Source: Helianthus annuus (taxonomy: Eukaryota > Streptophyta > Magnoliopsida > Asterales > Asteraceae). Taken from it: a stretch of 64,000 nucleotides of DNA. The translations under genes and the position numbers were made by a program. Numbering within the stretch: the stretch's first letter is position 1; each line of letters starts with the position of its first letter. The stretch is from positions 34,984,904 to 35,048,903 of the forward strand of contig NC_035444.2 in NCBI RefSeq assembly GCF_002127325.2. Reading direction: 5' to 3'. Positions 11,917 through 22,483 of this stretch are shown one piece after another. Below the pieces are notes generated by a model. That model was not told where the DNA came from, ran no database searches, and saw only the letters and a program-made list of their open reading frames with translations.

Positions 11917-11921
11917 TCGAC

Positions 11922-12107
11922 TGATAGGTTTAGAGAGAAACTAGGAGAAGAAGTTGGCAAATAATTTCTGGATAATTCATCAAAACCAAATCACAGAGTT
12001 TTAAACATGAAAAATACAAAACAACCCAAACAAATAACGAAATACCAAATCGGTCCCTGGCCCATACAAAACGAAATAAACGAACGAAACATAAAAGTTG
12101 CGTATCA
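11922..12107 (-). repeat. 3' LTR of the Reina-like element
   Basis: Begins TGATAGG and ends GTATCA on the plus strand. By eye it is identical over 186 bp to the LTR at 15678-15863, so the insertion is young. Confidence 0.93.
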
Positions 12108-12118
12108 ATGCTCCCTCC

Positions 12119-14454
12119 TTAGCCACTTTTGTCCTCAAGAGTGAGCGCGGAGAAATCTGGAAAACGTAGCTGCATGTCATCCAAGAACTCCCACGTAGCA
12201 TCTTGAACCGTTTGATCCCTCCACTGCACTAACACTTTCATTGCTGCCCGGTTTCCCCTCTTTACCCACTTCCTATCGATCACAGCCACCGGCCTAAGGT
12301 TGAACCGAGCCTCGACCGGCAATGGAACGACTTTATCTGGAGCACCAACCGGGCCTTTGAGTAATGACACGTGAAAGACCGGATGGATATGAGCCTCCGC
12401 CGGTAGATCCAACTTATACGCCACCATCCCCACTTTTTCCACAATCAAAAACGGCCCAAAATACTTAGGAGTGAGCTTCGAATGCTTGTAACCTCTCAAC
12501 GAGTTCTGCATATACGGTTGGAGCTTGAGGTATACCCACTGTCCTGGTTCAAATTCCCGTTCTGACCTTCTCTTATCCGCTTGTTGTTTCATCCTGTTCT
12601 GAGCTTTCAACAATGATTGACGTAGTACCCCAATAGCCGCTTCCCGGTCTCTCATTACCTCATCCACCTCGTTATCCCCAGCATCCTTCGGAACATACGG
12701 TACATGTAACGGTGGACGATACCCATACAACGCTTCAAACGGAGTGCATCCCAAAGACGAATGAAAGGTGGTGTTGTACCACCACTCGGCCATCGAAACC
12801 CACTTAACCCACGTATGCGGCCGCTCCATAACCATGCAACGCAAGTACCCCTCCAAACACCTGTTTACCACTTCAGTTTGACCGTCTGTTTGGGGGTGGT
12901 ACGAGGTAGATAACTTGGATTCGATACCTTGAAGAGTTAAAAATTCCTTCCAAAAAGAACTCAAAAATATCGGATCACGGTCTGATACGATCGAACTCGG
13001 GCACCCGTGCAACTTGAATACATTATCCACAAATACTTGCGCCACATCCCTTGCCGAGTACGGGTGACCCAACAACATGAAATGCCCGTACTTCGTAAGC
13101 CGATCCACCACTACAAAAACCGTGTCCCGACCTTTAACCCTTGGTAATCCCCCGATAAAATCCATCGAGATGTCCGCGAAAATCATCTTCGGTATCGGTA
13201 GAGGCTGTAACAACCCCGGCGACGCCACCGTTTCATTCTTTGCCCGCATGCACACGTCACAGTTGCGAACTACCTTCCTCACCACCTTGTTGATGCCTTT
13301 CCAAAAGAACAATCCTTTCACCCTTTGAACCGTAGCCCGTACCCCCGAGTGACCCCCAACCGGCGATTCGTGACACATTTTAACCATTTCCTCGCGTAAG
13401 CCCCCGTCGTTACCCACCACCATTCGATCCCCTCTCGTCAACCATTTACCATTCCACCGAAACCTTGCATTACCCTCCCCGTTTTTGATCTTATCCACTA
13501 TCTGTTGCAAATCGATATCCCTTTTTTGACTTTCCACGATCCGATCTAACAATAGCGGTTCTAGTTGCGACACCGCGGTAACAAAAAGTTCACTCCCTTG
13601 CACCCTGGACAGTGCGTCGGCCACCACATTTTCTCGGCCCTTTTTATACTCAATAGAATAATCGTACCCCATAAGTTTCGCAAGCCATTTATGTTGGAGA
13701 GGAGTTGTTACCTTTTGAGAAAGTAGATGCTTCAGGCTCTTTTGATCCGTGCGAATGACGAAGGGTCCCGTAATTAGGTAGTAGTGCCATTGCTTTACTG
13801 CTAACATAATCGCCAACAACTCTTTCTCGTAGACCGATAACGCATTCGCTCTCGGGGAGAGCGCTTTAGACAAAAAAGAAACAGGGTGACGGTCTTGCAT
13901 GAGGACGGCCCCAACCCCTCCTGCCGACGCATCGGTCTCCACGACGAACGTTTTGCTCGGGTCAGGCAGCGTGAGGACCGGGGCTGAGGTGAGTGCGCTT
14001 TTGAGCCTTTCGAAGGCGTCTTGTGCTTCCATACCCCATTTAAACGCATCCTTTTTTAACAGCTCCGTAAGTGGTCGCGCGATCATTCCGAACGAACGTA
14101 TAAATCGCCGATAGTATCCGGCTAGGCCCAAAACCCCCCTAAGCTGCTTGACCGTTTTCGGAGGTGGCCACTGTTGTACCGCTTCAATTTTTTTCGGGTC
14201 CGTACTCACCCCCGCTTCCGTTATAATATGGCCTAAATACTCGATCGCTCGACCCCCAAACACACATTTCGATTCTTTCGCAAACAAGTTATTGGCCTGC
14301 ATGATCTCCAAAACCTTTTCTAGATGCCTCCAATGATCGTCCTCGTTTCGGCTGTATACGAGGATGTCGTCAAAAAAAACTAACACTCCCTTCCGAAGCA
14401 TAGACTTGAACACGTGGTTCATAAGCGCTTGGAACGTAGCGGGAGCGTAGTTCG
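12119..14454 (-). pseudogene. pol 3' part: partial RT, RNase H, integrase, chromodomain
   Basis: An uninterrupted frame covering the C-terminal half of the chromovirus polyprotein. In order: the end of reverse transcriptase starting at the APATFQ motif with the catalytic FFDD motif and thumb, RNase H (VETDAS start, TDQKSL, ADALSR end), integrase zinc finger (H..H..CDVC), integrase core with the acidic triad in MDF, SDRD and the E of DGQTE, and a C-terminal chromodomain (VLVQW..WE). The front of reverse transcriptase, with its first catalytic aspartate, is absent because the frame is cut at the rearrangement junction at 14455. The enzyme therefore cannot be functional from this copy. The stop codon (12119-12121) lies 11 bp from the 3' LTR. 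Confidence 0.9.
12125..12142 (-). other. Stem-loop before the 3' LTR (Reina-like element)
   Basis: Sense strand reads ACTCTTG, loop AGGA, CAAAAGT: seven pairs with one mismatch, 17 nt from the LTR border. It overlaps the last codons of pol (LEDKS). See the same structure at 30330, 47738 and 59074. Confidence 0.6.
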
Positions 14455-14469
14455 CACATTTTCTCGGCC

Positions 14470-14875
14470 GGTTTCGGTGGAATGGTAAATGGTTGACGAG
14501 AGGGGATCGAATGGTGGTGGGTAACGACGGGGGCTTACGCGAGGAAATGGTTAAAATGTGTCACGAATCGCCGGTTGGGGGTCACTCGGGGGTACGGGCT
14601 ACGGTTCAAAGGGTGAAAGGATTGTTCTTTTGGAAAGGCATCAACAAGGTGGTGAGGAAGGTAGTTCGCAACTGTGACGTGTGCATGCGGGCAAAGAATG
14701 AAACGGTGGCGTCGCCGGGGTTGTTACAGCCTCTACCGAACGCCACCGTTTCATTCTTTGCCCGCATGCACACGTCACAGTTGCGAACTACCTTCCTCAC
14801 CACCTTGTTGATGCCTTTCCAAAAGAACAATCCTTTCACCCTTTGAACCGTAGCCCGTACCCCCGAGTGACCCCC
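14470..14875. repeat. Inverted duplication of the integrase segment (palindrome)
   Basis: 14471-14738 is a reverse-oriented copy of the integrase region at about 13195-13463, and 14741-14875 is a same-orientation copy of about 13222-13367. The two pieces form an inverted repeat of about 135 bp per arm (14577-14711 against 14741-14875) with a spacer of 29 bases. Both outer edges carry the 15-bp word CACATTTTCTCGGCC (14455-14469 and 14875-14889), whose native place is 13625-13639 in the RNase H region. Confidence 0.88.
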
Positions 14876-14893
14876 ACATTTTCTCGGCCCTTT

Positions 14894-15626
14894 TGGCCAC
14901 CACATTTTCTTCCCACGTCTCGTTGTTTAGGGCCTGCGTTTTTGCCAACCCGTATGCCTCGTGTAAGGTTCGAGGCTTAAACATCTTCACAGGGCCGCGG
15001 ATATCGGGTCGTAGGGCCTTGATGTAGAGACTCACTGCTTGGGTTTCACTGAGAGAAACCTTGTTCAGTAACGAGTCGAAGGCCGTATTCAACTCGTGCA
15101 GGGAACCTGTTTGTGTCAAAGAGGCCATTTCTTCCAACGGATCTTCAAATAGTGTATTCGAGAACCGAGCAGAGATGGACCGAACGTAATCGTCCCAAGG
15201 GATTTCTGCGACGGTCGCATTCCGGGTCTTCATGAAAGCCCGATGCCACTGGAGCGCATTGCCCTCCAAGTGAACGGCGGCACAGCGCAGTTTTGTCTCA
15301 TCCGAAGTCTCGTCCATTGCGAAAAAGTGTTCGCAACGGTATACCCAACCCTCAACATCTTCACCCGAGAATTTTGGAAACTCAATCTTACCGATTCTGA
15401 ACGGCTTGGACCCTCGGCCATCCCCGTCGTTACCGGAAAACGACCCGAAGCTGCTGCCTGAAATCTGATCTGGTTTATCGCGCACGTGTTTGAGGATCTC
15501 CTCCTGCTGTTTCGAGGCTTGTTCTTGTTGCTTCATCAACGCCGACAACGCAGCCTGGATGTCGGTGATAGCTTTGTCGTGGGACTTGAGAGCGTTGTCG
15601 ATTTCCTGGTTGCGAGTGTTCGTCAT
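14894..15626 (-). pseudogene. gag of the Reina-like element, 3' truncated
   Basis: Structural protein of the virus-like particle. The start ATG at 15626-15624 (MTNTRNQ) lies about 50 bp inside the 5' LTR border; a longer frame would run into the LTR. A coiled-coil-like, glutamine-rich N-terminus is followed by the retrotransposon gag domain with its usual LEGNALQWH motif. The frame is cut about residue 240 at the word GAAAATGTGGTGGCC, then reads into rearranged RNase H and integrase sequence. Zinc knuckle and protease are missing. Confidence 0.85.
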
Positions 15627-15664
15627 GGCGGCGGCGGTACAGAGATCCGATGAGGAATCGGCAA

Positions 15665-15675
15665 GCTCTGATACC
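15665..15675 (-). other. Primer binding site (initiator Met tRNA)
   Basis: Sense strand GGTATCAGAGC, complementary to the 3' end of plant initiator tRNA-Met, two bases inside the 5' LTR border. Confidence 0.8.
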
Positions 15676-15677
15676 TT

Positions 15678-15863
15678 TGATAGGTTTAGAGAGAAACTAG
15701 GAGAAGAAGTTGGCAAATAATTTCTGGATAATTCATCAAAACCAAATCACAGAGTTTTAAACATGAAAAATACAAAACAACCCAAACAAATAACGAAATA
15801 CCAAATCGGTCCCTGGCCCATACAAAACGAAATAAACGAACGAAACATAAAAGTTGCGTATCA
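15678..15863 (-). repeat. 5' LTR of the Reina-like element
   Basis: Identical by eye to 11922-12107, with TG..CA ends and the TCGAC target duplication outside. It ends less than 200 bp downstream of the stop codon of the receptor kinase gene. Confidence 0.93.
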
Positions 15864-16057
15864 TCGACCACCGTACTAGGGTTTTTAGAGAGAGAGACGA
15901 TGCAGAGGTTTTTTTAGAGAGAGAGAGAGAAGCAAGAGAAGACAGAGAGGGTGTGTGATTTTTGTTTAATTAAATATCATTTTATTTTACAAAATAGTCC
16001 TTCTATATAACTTATTTACACAATAACCCCTGAAAAGATGAAAAGACAAGGATACCC

Positions 16058-18571
16058 TCACCTAGGACCAGACAGAACAGAAGCCATCAATGGTGTCATA
16101 TCTTTCTCGTGTTCAACTAATGCTGTGTTTTGCATTCTAGGATCTGTGAAGTTGTAATCCAACCTTGATTCGACTTTCATTACGCCTTCTAACACCTTAA
16201 CGACTGTTGACATTGAAGGCCTTTTCGTATAATCATATTGTAAACACCATGAAGCTACTTTAATCATCTCCACGACTTCTGAACTGTGTGTCTGCATGTC
16301 TTCACTGTACTTGTCAACCATATCTAACAACATTTCTTGTTCGCAACATTTTTGAAGTAAACCAAGTAAGTGCCAGCTTTCTTCAGGCTGAGATTTGTCA
16401 AAATTCTTCCTTCCACACAACATCTCCAAGAGAACGATCCCGAAGCTATATACATCCACTTTTTCAGTAATAACTGAGTTCAACCATTCTGGAGCCAGAT
16501 ATCCCGGGGTTCCTCTCATCGTAGTCATCACTTCGGATTGATTTCTGTCTATGAGCTTTGACAACCCGAAATCTGATACTTTTGCATTGAAATCACCGTC
16601 CAGCAATATGTTTTGAGGTTTAATATCTAAGTGGATGATTTTTTGCCTACAATCTTCATGAAGATATGCTAGACCCTTGGCTACATCAAGAATGATTTTC
16701 TTTCTGCATTCCCACTCCAGTACTTGCTCTCGATCTCCATGGTAGATCCACCGATCTAATGACCCGTTACTCATGAATTCATACACGAGAAAACGTTGTG
16801 ATTTCCAAGCACAATAACCTCTGAGTCTAACCAGATTCACATGGTGAATGCCACCAATGGATTGAACCTCGGCTAGGAATGATTTGTTAACCTGCCCCAG
16901 ACCCTCAAGACACTTTACAGCAATCTTCGAGCCGTCTTCAAGAGTCCCTTCGAAAACTGCTCCGAATCCTCCTTCACCAAGCTTTTTATAGAAATTATTT
17001 GTGGCAGTTTTCAATTCGTCATAGGAAAACCGATTCGGCATTCCTAGTACCTCGCCTATAGACTCTTCCTTACTTTGAGCGTGCCGTCTTCGCTTATGGA
17101 TTATGTAAGTAAGTAAACCTATAACCCCAAGCAGAAACAAAACACTTCCAATAGTGGAAGGTAATATAACTCCTAAATTTGCTTGAGACTTAGAAGCCAA
17201 TGGAGGTGACCTTACATTCTGCACTTTTATGAAAGCTGAAGAATTACGATGCACCACATTTGGATCAACATTCATCATTGTGAAGAGTTCAGAAGGCAAA
17301 TAGCAAACTCCAGTTGAAGAGTTTGAACCATACTCAAATAGAGCTGCTTTGCATAAGCAGTTGTTGGCACATGCTTTTTTGCAAGTCTCTATGTCCACCC
17401 TCTCCGTGTCTGTAATAGTGTTGAAGTACATAATGTTATCAAGTGCAATAAAAGTCTGGTCTTGGGTGTTACATGTGAGTAGAGTAATTTCATTGCAACC
17501 CATGTCTGGTTGGAGATCATTTACTGCTCTGAAATAGTCTCTCCTGGGAGAGCTTGATATCGGACAGCTACACTGTTGATTACCCGAGCAAATGCCATTT
17601 CTCCCACAAGCCATAGGATAATTACACTCTCCAAGACTATTGTTAAATAGATCAGCCACCACTAACCAGCTTTCTTTCCATTCAAACACTTTCAAATGCC
17701 CGTCCGGCATTAGTTTCATATACTGGGTCGATGATGCTCGAGGTATGGGAATCACATCATCAGGCTCGCTTGGCTCAACCGAAAGAATGAACAAAGATAA
17801 ACTACCGTTCAAGAACCTAACATATCTTCTTCCTGTATTTGTATCGTTGCCAAAGACCGGCCTACTGTAATAGGCTTGTGGAGGGTTTGATCCAACATAA
17901 GCAAACAAACCTTTATCCGTGACTTGAAGAGAAAACAAACCTGTTTGGGCCGTCCAATTGGTAGATGAAGCACTAGGTATCAACGACTGTTCTAGATAAA
18001 GTCTTTGCCCCTGAACCAAACAGTCAGTTGGGTAATCAAAAGATTGCCAAACCACAGAGCTATTGGCATCAAACAACACTAGGTTTCCATCATCAGTTAA
18101 GTTCAAACCAGCAACAGATTTGCGTGCAGTGTTGGTAGTCCAAACGATGCTTCCATCAACATCCTGCAGTGCCAATTCTCCGGTTTCAGTGAGGTTCAGT
18201 GTTGCACCATAGCTAACCGGATGGTCACGGTTTGCTGACCACACCACTTGAGGGAAGCCACTTGCTGGTTGAACGATACCACCTCCGCTGTTGGTTTGAA
18301 CGATGAAGACAGCAAAGAGGTAAGAGGTGCAGGTTCCGTTGCAGAAGAAACCACAGGCGAATTTGGGTCCGAATGATCCTCTAAGGAGGATGGCTCGGAC
18401 CCTTGAGCCATCTGTGAAGTTAACAGAATGGCGTAAAGATTCAGTGTTGGCCCATGAGGTGGAAAGATTTGCAGTAGGGTAATCGAAGGGCGGCTGGGCA
18501 GTGGTTGAGTAGCAATTTAAGATGAGAAACAAGGAAAAACAGTAACATATGATACATAGTTCCCTCATCAC
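16058..18571 (-). CDS. G-type lectin S-receptor-like kinase (SD2-5-like)
   Basis: Plasma-membrane receptor-like serine/threonine kinase, 837 residues, intronless. In order: signal peptide (about 1-26), B-lectin domain (about 60-180, with SANRD near 108 and the VWQSFDYPTDC motif), an EGF-like cysteine cluster (about 314-335), a PAN/apple-like region (about 370-430, CKKACANNCLC), a transmembrane helix (about 469-490) with basic stop-transfer residues, and the kinase (about 520-800). Kinase motifs: GEGGFG loop, AVK lysine, HLDIKPQN catalytic loop near 645, DFG near 670, APE near 690. The residue before the catalytic Asp is Leu, so it is a non-RD kinase, the type often linked with immune signalling. 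Start: MM pair, the first giving a clear signal peptide. Ligand unknown. Length and domains match the SD2-5 group of Arabidopsis. Confidence 0.95.
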   Translation of the reverse strand: MMRELCIICYCFSLFLILNCYSTTAQPPFDYPTANLSTSWANTESLRHSVNFTDGSRVRAILLRGSFGPKFACGFFCNGTCTSYLFAVFIVQTNSGGGIVQPASGFPQVVWSANRDHPVSYGATLNLTETGELALQDVDGSIVWTTNTARKSVAGLNLTDDGNLVLFDANSSVVWQSFDYPTDCLVQGQRLYLEQSLIPSASSTNWTAQTGLFSLQVTDKGLFAYVGSNPPQAYYSRPVFGNDTNTGRRYVRFLNGSLSLFILSVEPSEPDDVIPIPRASSTQYMKLMPDGHLKVFEWKESWLVVADLFNNSLGECNYPMACGRNGICSGNQQCSCPISSSPRRDYFRAVNDLQPDMGCNEITLLTCNTQDQTFIALDNIMYFNTITDTERVDIETCKKACANNCLCKAALFEYGSNSSTGVCYLPSELFTMMNVDPNVVHRNSSAFIKVQNVRSPPLASKSQANLGVILPSTIGSVLFLLGVIGLLTYIIHKRRRHAQSKEESIGEVLGMPNRFSYDELKTATNNFYKKLGEGGFGAVFEGTLEDGSKIAVKCLEGLGQVNKSFLAEVQSIGGIHHVNLVRLRGYCAWKSQRFLVYEFMSNGSLDRWIYHGDREQVLEWECRKKIILDVAKGLAYLHEDCRQKIIHLDIKPQNILLDGDFNAKVSDFGLSKLIDRNQSEVMTTMRGTPGYLAPEWLNSVITEKVDVYSFGIVLLEMLCGRKNFDKSQPEESWHLLGLLQKCCEQEMLLDMVDKYSEDMQTHSSEVVEMIKVASWCLQYDYTKRPSMSTVVKVLEGVMKVESRLDYNFTDPRMQNTALVEHEKDMTPLMASVLSGPR

Positions 18572-18642
18572 TAATGATTAATGAACACAAAAGAGCCGAT
18601 AAAGATATGTGTTTCTTGATCGATCTAAACGTCATAGAGAAA

Positions 18643-18667
18643 AGTCAACTCTATGCAATAGTTGACT
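18643..18667. promoter_or_regulatory. Inverted pair of W-boxes upstream of the kinase
   Basis: TTGACT occurs on the minus strand at 18643-18648 and on the plus strand at 18662-18667, about 75-95 bp upstream of the start codon. W-boxes bind WRKY factors and are common in defence genes. The match is by consensus only, and these bases could also lie in the 5' UTR. Confidence 0.4.
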
Positions 18668-18782
18668 CATTTAAGACAAGTTTCGTTCTAATATAATACA
18701 GAAAACCATGTCCGGAGAAGTTGGTAATCGTCGTAATTAGCCGGCATGGTCAATTGGCCAAATATGTTATAATCATAAAATA

Positions 18783-18905
18783 CAACTTGCATGTATGTAT
18801 ATATAATATTCATATTAGAAAAATATAAAGGACCCTGCAAAATTAGAACTTGCACATGTGTGTATATATAATATTCATCTTAGAAAAAATATAAAAGACC
18901 CACAA
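18783..18905. repeat. Tandem duplication, about 62-bp period
   Basis: The phrase GTATATATAATATTCAT followed by TTAGAAAAATATAAA and a GACCC word occurs twice in a row in AT-rich upstream sequence. Confidence 0.8.
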
Positions 18906-19262
18906 AAAGTGGTCTGTAATACTAATAGGTCATTGGTTAGCAACGCAAGAACTGGTCGGGTCCTTTTGGTTGAAGAAGGTGGTGAGAAGGTGGGTTTTTT
19001 CTTGGATGATTAAAATCTATCTAAATTAAGTTTTTTATATTGATTTCGTGATTGACGTTATACTTTATGAGTTTGGTGTATATTACCACTTCATGTCAAC
19101 AAATTGTTTTAAAAAGATTTAATTACAAACTAGTACGAAAAGATTTTATGTGTACATCGCCACTTCCAGAGCCGGAAGAATGGGTATATGAACCTAGACC
19201 TAAGCCTAGGGCCACCAAATTTGAAGGGCCACCAATTTTCCAATTTGAAAGGCCATCAATTT

Positions 19263-19381
19263 TCTAATAGATCAGGCCCAAATCTCTCATTTGTAAACAT
19301 TACATAAACCTAAAAACCCAATTCTAATAGATCAGGCCCAAATTCCTCATCTGTTAACATTACATAAACCTAATAACCCAA
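19263..19381. repeat. Tandem duplication, about 60-bp period
   Basis: The unit TCTAATAGATCAGGCCCAAA, continuing with CATTACATAAACCTAA, occurs at 19263 and 19323 with a few mismatches. The neighbouring bases (19208-19260) repeat GGCCACCAA and GGCCATCAA words. Confidence 0.85.
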
Positions 19382-19447
19382 TGGCACTAAGAGAGATTTG
19401 AAAGCACATGGAGCGGTGGGTGCAGAAGCCAAAGCGGCAATATATAA

Positions 19448-19788
19448 GACTATCTCCAATGCTACGGACACCCTTAAGCATCCTTAGCTGCCATGTCGCC
19501 TGCCACATCATATCCTTACAAATCCTTAAAACCTTCATTTTATCTCTAACCATACAAATATCCTTACTCTTCTAAATTTCCACCTCATCACCTATCAACT
19601 ACACAGAATATTTAAATTAAAGTTTTTTTCTTATAGTTTGGGCCCACCTTATCACCAAAACCAATACAAACACCATCCATAACTAAGGGCTTCATTAGTA
19701 AGGGCCTCAAAGGGCACCCTTACTCCAATAGTAAGGGCTTGTAAGGGCTTGCAAGGGCAAGGGTATTAAGGATGTATTGGAGATAGTC
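19448..19788. mobile_element. PIF/Harbinger-type MITE (341 bp)
   Basis: The ends are inverted repeats: GACTATCTCCAATGC at the left and its near-complement GTATTGGAGATAGTC at the right, flanked by the 3-bp duplication TAA (19445-19447 and 19789-19791), the hallmark of PIF/Harbinger insertions. Inside are reiterated CCTTAC and GTAAGGGC words. It has no coding capacity and would depend on a transposase such as the broken relative at 43361-44292. Confidence 0.8.
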
Positions 19789-19964
19789 TAACAGACCTTC
19801 CTGTAGTGCCGTTTAGTTTTGCTCAGTTTTGCAATTTTATGGTTGGCGATTTAATCTTGTGGCTCTCACTCAGGTTAGACATTCACATCGTTATTTGTTG
19901 AATAGGGAACCAGGGTGTATTTGCCAATTTGAATCTCTTGTTTAGGGATTATGCTTATTTCATT

Positions 19965-20105
19965 ATTTGCTGATTTTAAGTTGTTGAATTAGGGCTAATT
20001 TGCTGATTTTAAGTTGTTGAATTAGGGCTAATTTGTTGATTTCAGTTTGTTATTTAGGCCTTTAGGGCTTATTTGTTTATTTTAAATTGTTGAATTAGGG
20101 CTAAT
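19965..20105. repeat. Short tandem repeats of a 33-35-bp unit
   Basis: The phrase TTAAGTTGTTGAATTAGGGC is repeated three to four times with degeneration. It looks like a decayed minisatellite. Confidence 0.75.
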
Positions 20106-22093
20106 TACGATAATTTCATCAAACAATTTGCTTCGGTTAAAGCTAGAAAAGTAGATTTTACTTAAAGATATACTATAATTATAGAAAACATATGACTTTC
20201 AAAAAAAATAAATTTAACTATGCGAATTATAAACTTTTTAGTTTATAATTGCCGGTCCCAAGTCCGGATAAAGGAGTAGGGTTTTGTTACTAAATATGTT
20301 GAAAATGATAATTTTGCAAAAGGGCCACCACTTCGTAATTCGATTAGGGCCTCCGAAAACGTAGAAACGACACTGGCCACTTCTGTTCAACAAATTCTTT
20401 TAAAAAGGATTTAATTACAAACTAGTATGAAAGGTGGTCATGAACCGCTATGATGATATACGTAACTTTATATAAGGAAACAAAATTTGGACCCGGTTGC
20501 AAACCCATGCGTTGCTTCAAGGCTAATGATAATATTCAAGATAATTTATAGGAAACAATTAAATAAAATTAGTGTTGAAACGTTGATAAAAATAAGCACG
20601 TAACAATGGAAACAACATCAAACAACTAAAAGTATTAACATATCATAGTTTAAAAGTTGTAGAAAGAAAAAAATATTGTAAAAAATAAAACCATGCATCA
20701 ACTTTGACAACTTGTAAATTTGTGTTTTGACAACCTGAACATCATGATGCACAACTTTGTTAAAAAATACACATAAACATAGACAAACATAAGCATATTG
20801 TAAAGATATTTTCGGAATTTTATAAAACTTATCTAATATTAAGAAATATAAGTATTGTTATGATCCAATAAGGTGTATAATTGATATGAAACAAATTCTA
20901 TACATAAGTACTAGAAGTGAATTTGATGAATAGTATGCGATATCAATTTTTAGGACCCACCTGTTATGGGGACTGTCAAACAGAACAAAAAATAGACGTA
21001 AAAACATTGAATCTATGACAACTGGCACAAAAACGGTAATTTTCGTACTATTTTAATAATTATTTATTATCTGCAATTATGTGCTTAAACGTCAACATTA
21101 TGTGCTTACTTGCTTTACATATGAATTCATGCATGTTTATACTTCAAATATCGCATTATGCATTACATTATGCGTTGCGTCAGAAAGACTAGAAAACTCA
21201 CCGGTAAGACAAGCCGTGTTAGCATGACTACAGAACACAATTAGACAATAGATTTAGGGTCTAGATGTAGGTCCAACATCAAAAATACATTGAAACCCAA
21301 GTGTGGATACAAGGATTAACATATACACTTTCCGGAAGCTAAAACAGGCACTGAAACGCACTACAAATGCAGATTTCTGCAGAAAAACAGCAAAAACAAC
21401 ATTTAAACAATAAAATAACATGCAGAAATTGTGTTTTAGTGTCCAAAATAACTTGTAAAGTCTTGGGAATGAAAACTGTCACAAAAGGTGCTTCATACCT
21501 AGTAAAACTACGCAATTTACCACTTTAACGAATCGATAACCGAACGAATAAACGAACACTACCCAAAACATCAAAACTAGACTAGAAGCATTGTTTTTAT
21601 GATATGAAGCAAGTATTAGTGATCAAACACCTTAAAAATCATAAAAACACATAAACACACTTAATACTACATATAACCATCTAACTTACACTTATAACCT
21701 TCAAGTTCCAAAAACTTACACTTACCCCCCTCCATGTATAACCGGCCCCATGGGTCTCATAACCTTTTGAATATATTATTTTTCATGTTGGGGAGATACT
21801 AAACATAAAAACCTATGGGTAAACTTATGTTGGAACATGATTTAAGGACCATTACATGAAGAACCATCTCATTCCCACTTTCATTTCAAAACTACATCTT
21901 CTTCTACTTCTTCTCCCTTACCTACGACCACACTACGCCCACACTACATCCACTATTTTCAACCATCTTACAAGCAATCTAAGGTGATTCAAAGGTGAAT
22001 GAAGGTTATCTAAGGAAGCTACAAGTGGTGAAAGTGGAAGGACCTTGCTAAGGAGCTATTAACCTCTCATCTTCTTCATTCTTCATCTTGTTT
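20106..22093. other. AT-rich non-coding region, perhaps old LTR sequence
   Basis: No frame or RNA gene recognised. The stretch from about 20950, with phrases such as ATGAAGAACCATCTCATTCC and poly-pyrimidine parts, resembles the 5' leader and LTR interior of old gypsy elements. Together with an LTR-like 3' end at 25732 it may be one large decayed solo LTR, which is speculative. At 20383-20432 there is a second copy of the word found at 19093-19140. Confidence 0.35.
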
Positions 22094-22483
22094 TGTATGA
22101 TCGGTTTTCGACTCCCGAACGATTGCGTATTACACGTGTGACGTGCGGAATCCGTACACGTGCGTGGACCGAACACGAGAACGTAATACAAACGTGATTC
22201 TATTCAATATACGACAAGTACAAAGCACCACGAATCACCTTGAGTACTTTCTCTCTCTAGTTTCTCTCTCTAAGCACCAAGCTCCAAGTCTCTCAAATGA
22301 GCAAAAGTTCTAAACTCTAACCATATGGGTTCTATTTATAGGCAAAGGATATAAGGGATTTCCCCTTATTTACAATAATGCCACCTTCCCCTTTTATATC
22401 TAATATTACAATATAATCATGTTTTCTACTAAATCTTGCTACGAACTCGATTGACGGAGGCGGTAGACATTACTGCACTAACA
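22094..22483 (-). mobile_element. Solo LTR, 390 bp, with TGTTT target duplication
   Basis: The plus strand starts TGTATGATC and ends CACTAACA, so it has TG..CA ends, and TGTTT flanks both sides (22089-22093 and 22484-22488). On the minus strand a good TATA box, CTATAAATAG (22332-22341), is followed by a pyrimidine/GA-rich leader, so transcription would run on the minus strand. It is the product of LTR-LTR recombination; no internal part remains. Confidence 0.82.

Larger units (their letters stand above)
11922..15863 (-). mobile_element. Ty3/gypsy chromovirus with 186-bp LTRs (Reina-like), rearranged
   Basis: Complete insertion: LTRs at 11922-12107 and 15678-15863, target duplication TCGAC on both sides (11917-11921 and 15864-15868), primer binding site next to the right LTR and purine-rich tract AAGGAGGGAGC next to the left LTR, so it is transcribed from the minus strand. 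The order is gag then pol, with a chromodomain at the end of integrase. Small size, very short LTRs and the chromodomain suggest the Reina clade, which is inference. The middle (end of gag, protease, first half of reverse transcriptase) is missing and replaced by an inverted duplication of an integrase segment (14470-14875). It is nested in an older MULE-like fragment. Confidence 0.9.

Noticed and set aside
14493..14846. Plus-strand integrase zinc-finger frame as a separate gene
   Set aside because: It is the inverted duplicate of the integrase part of the same retroelement.
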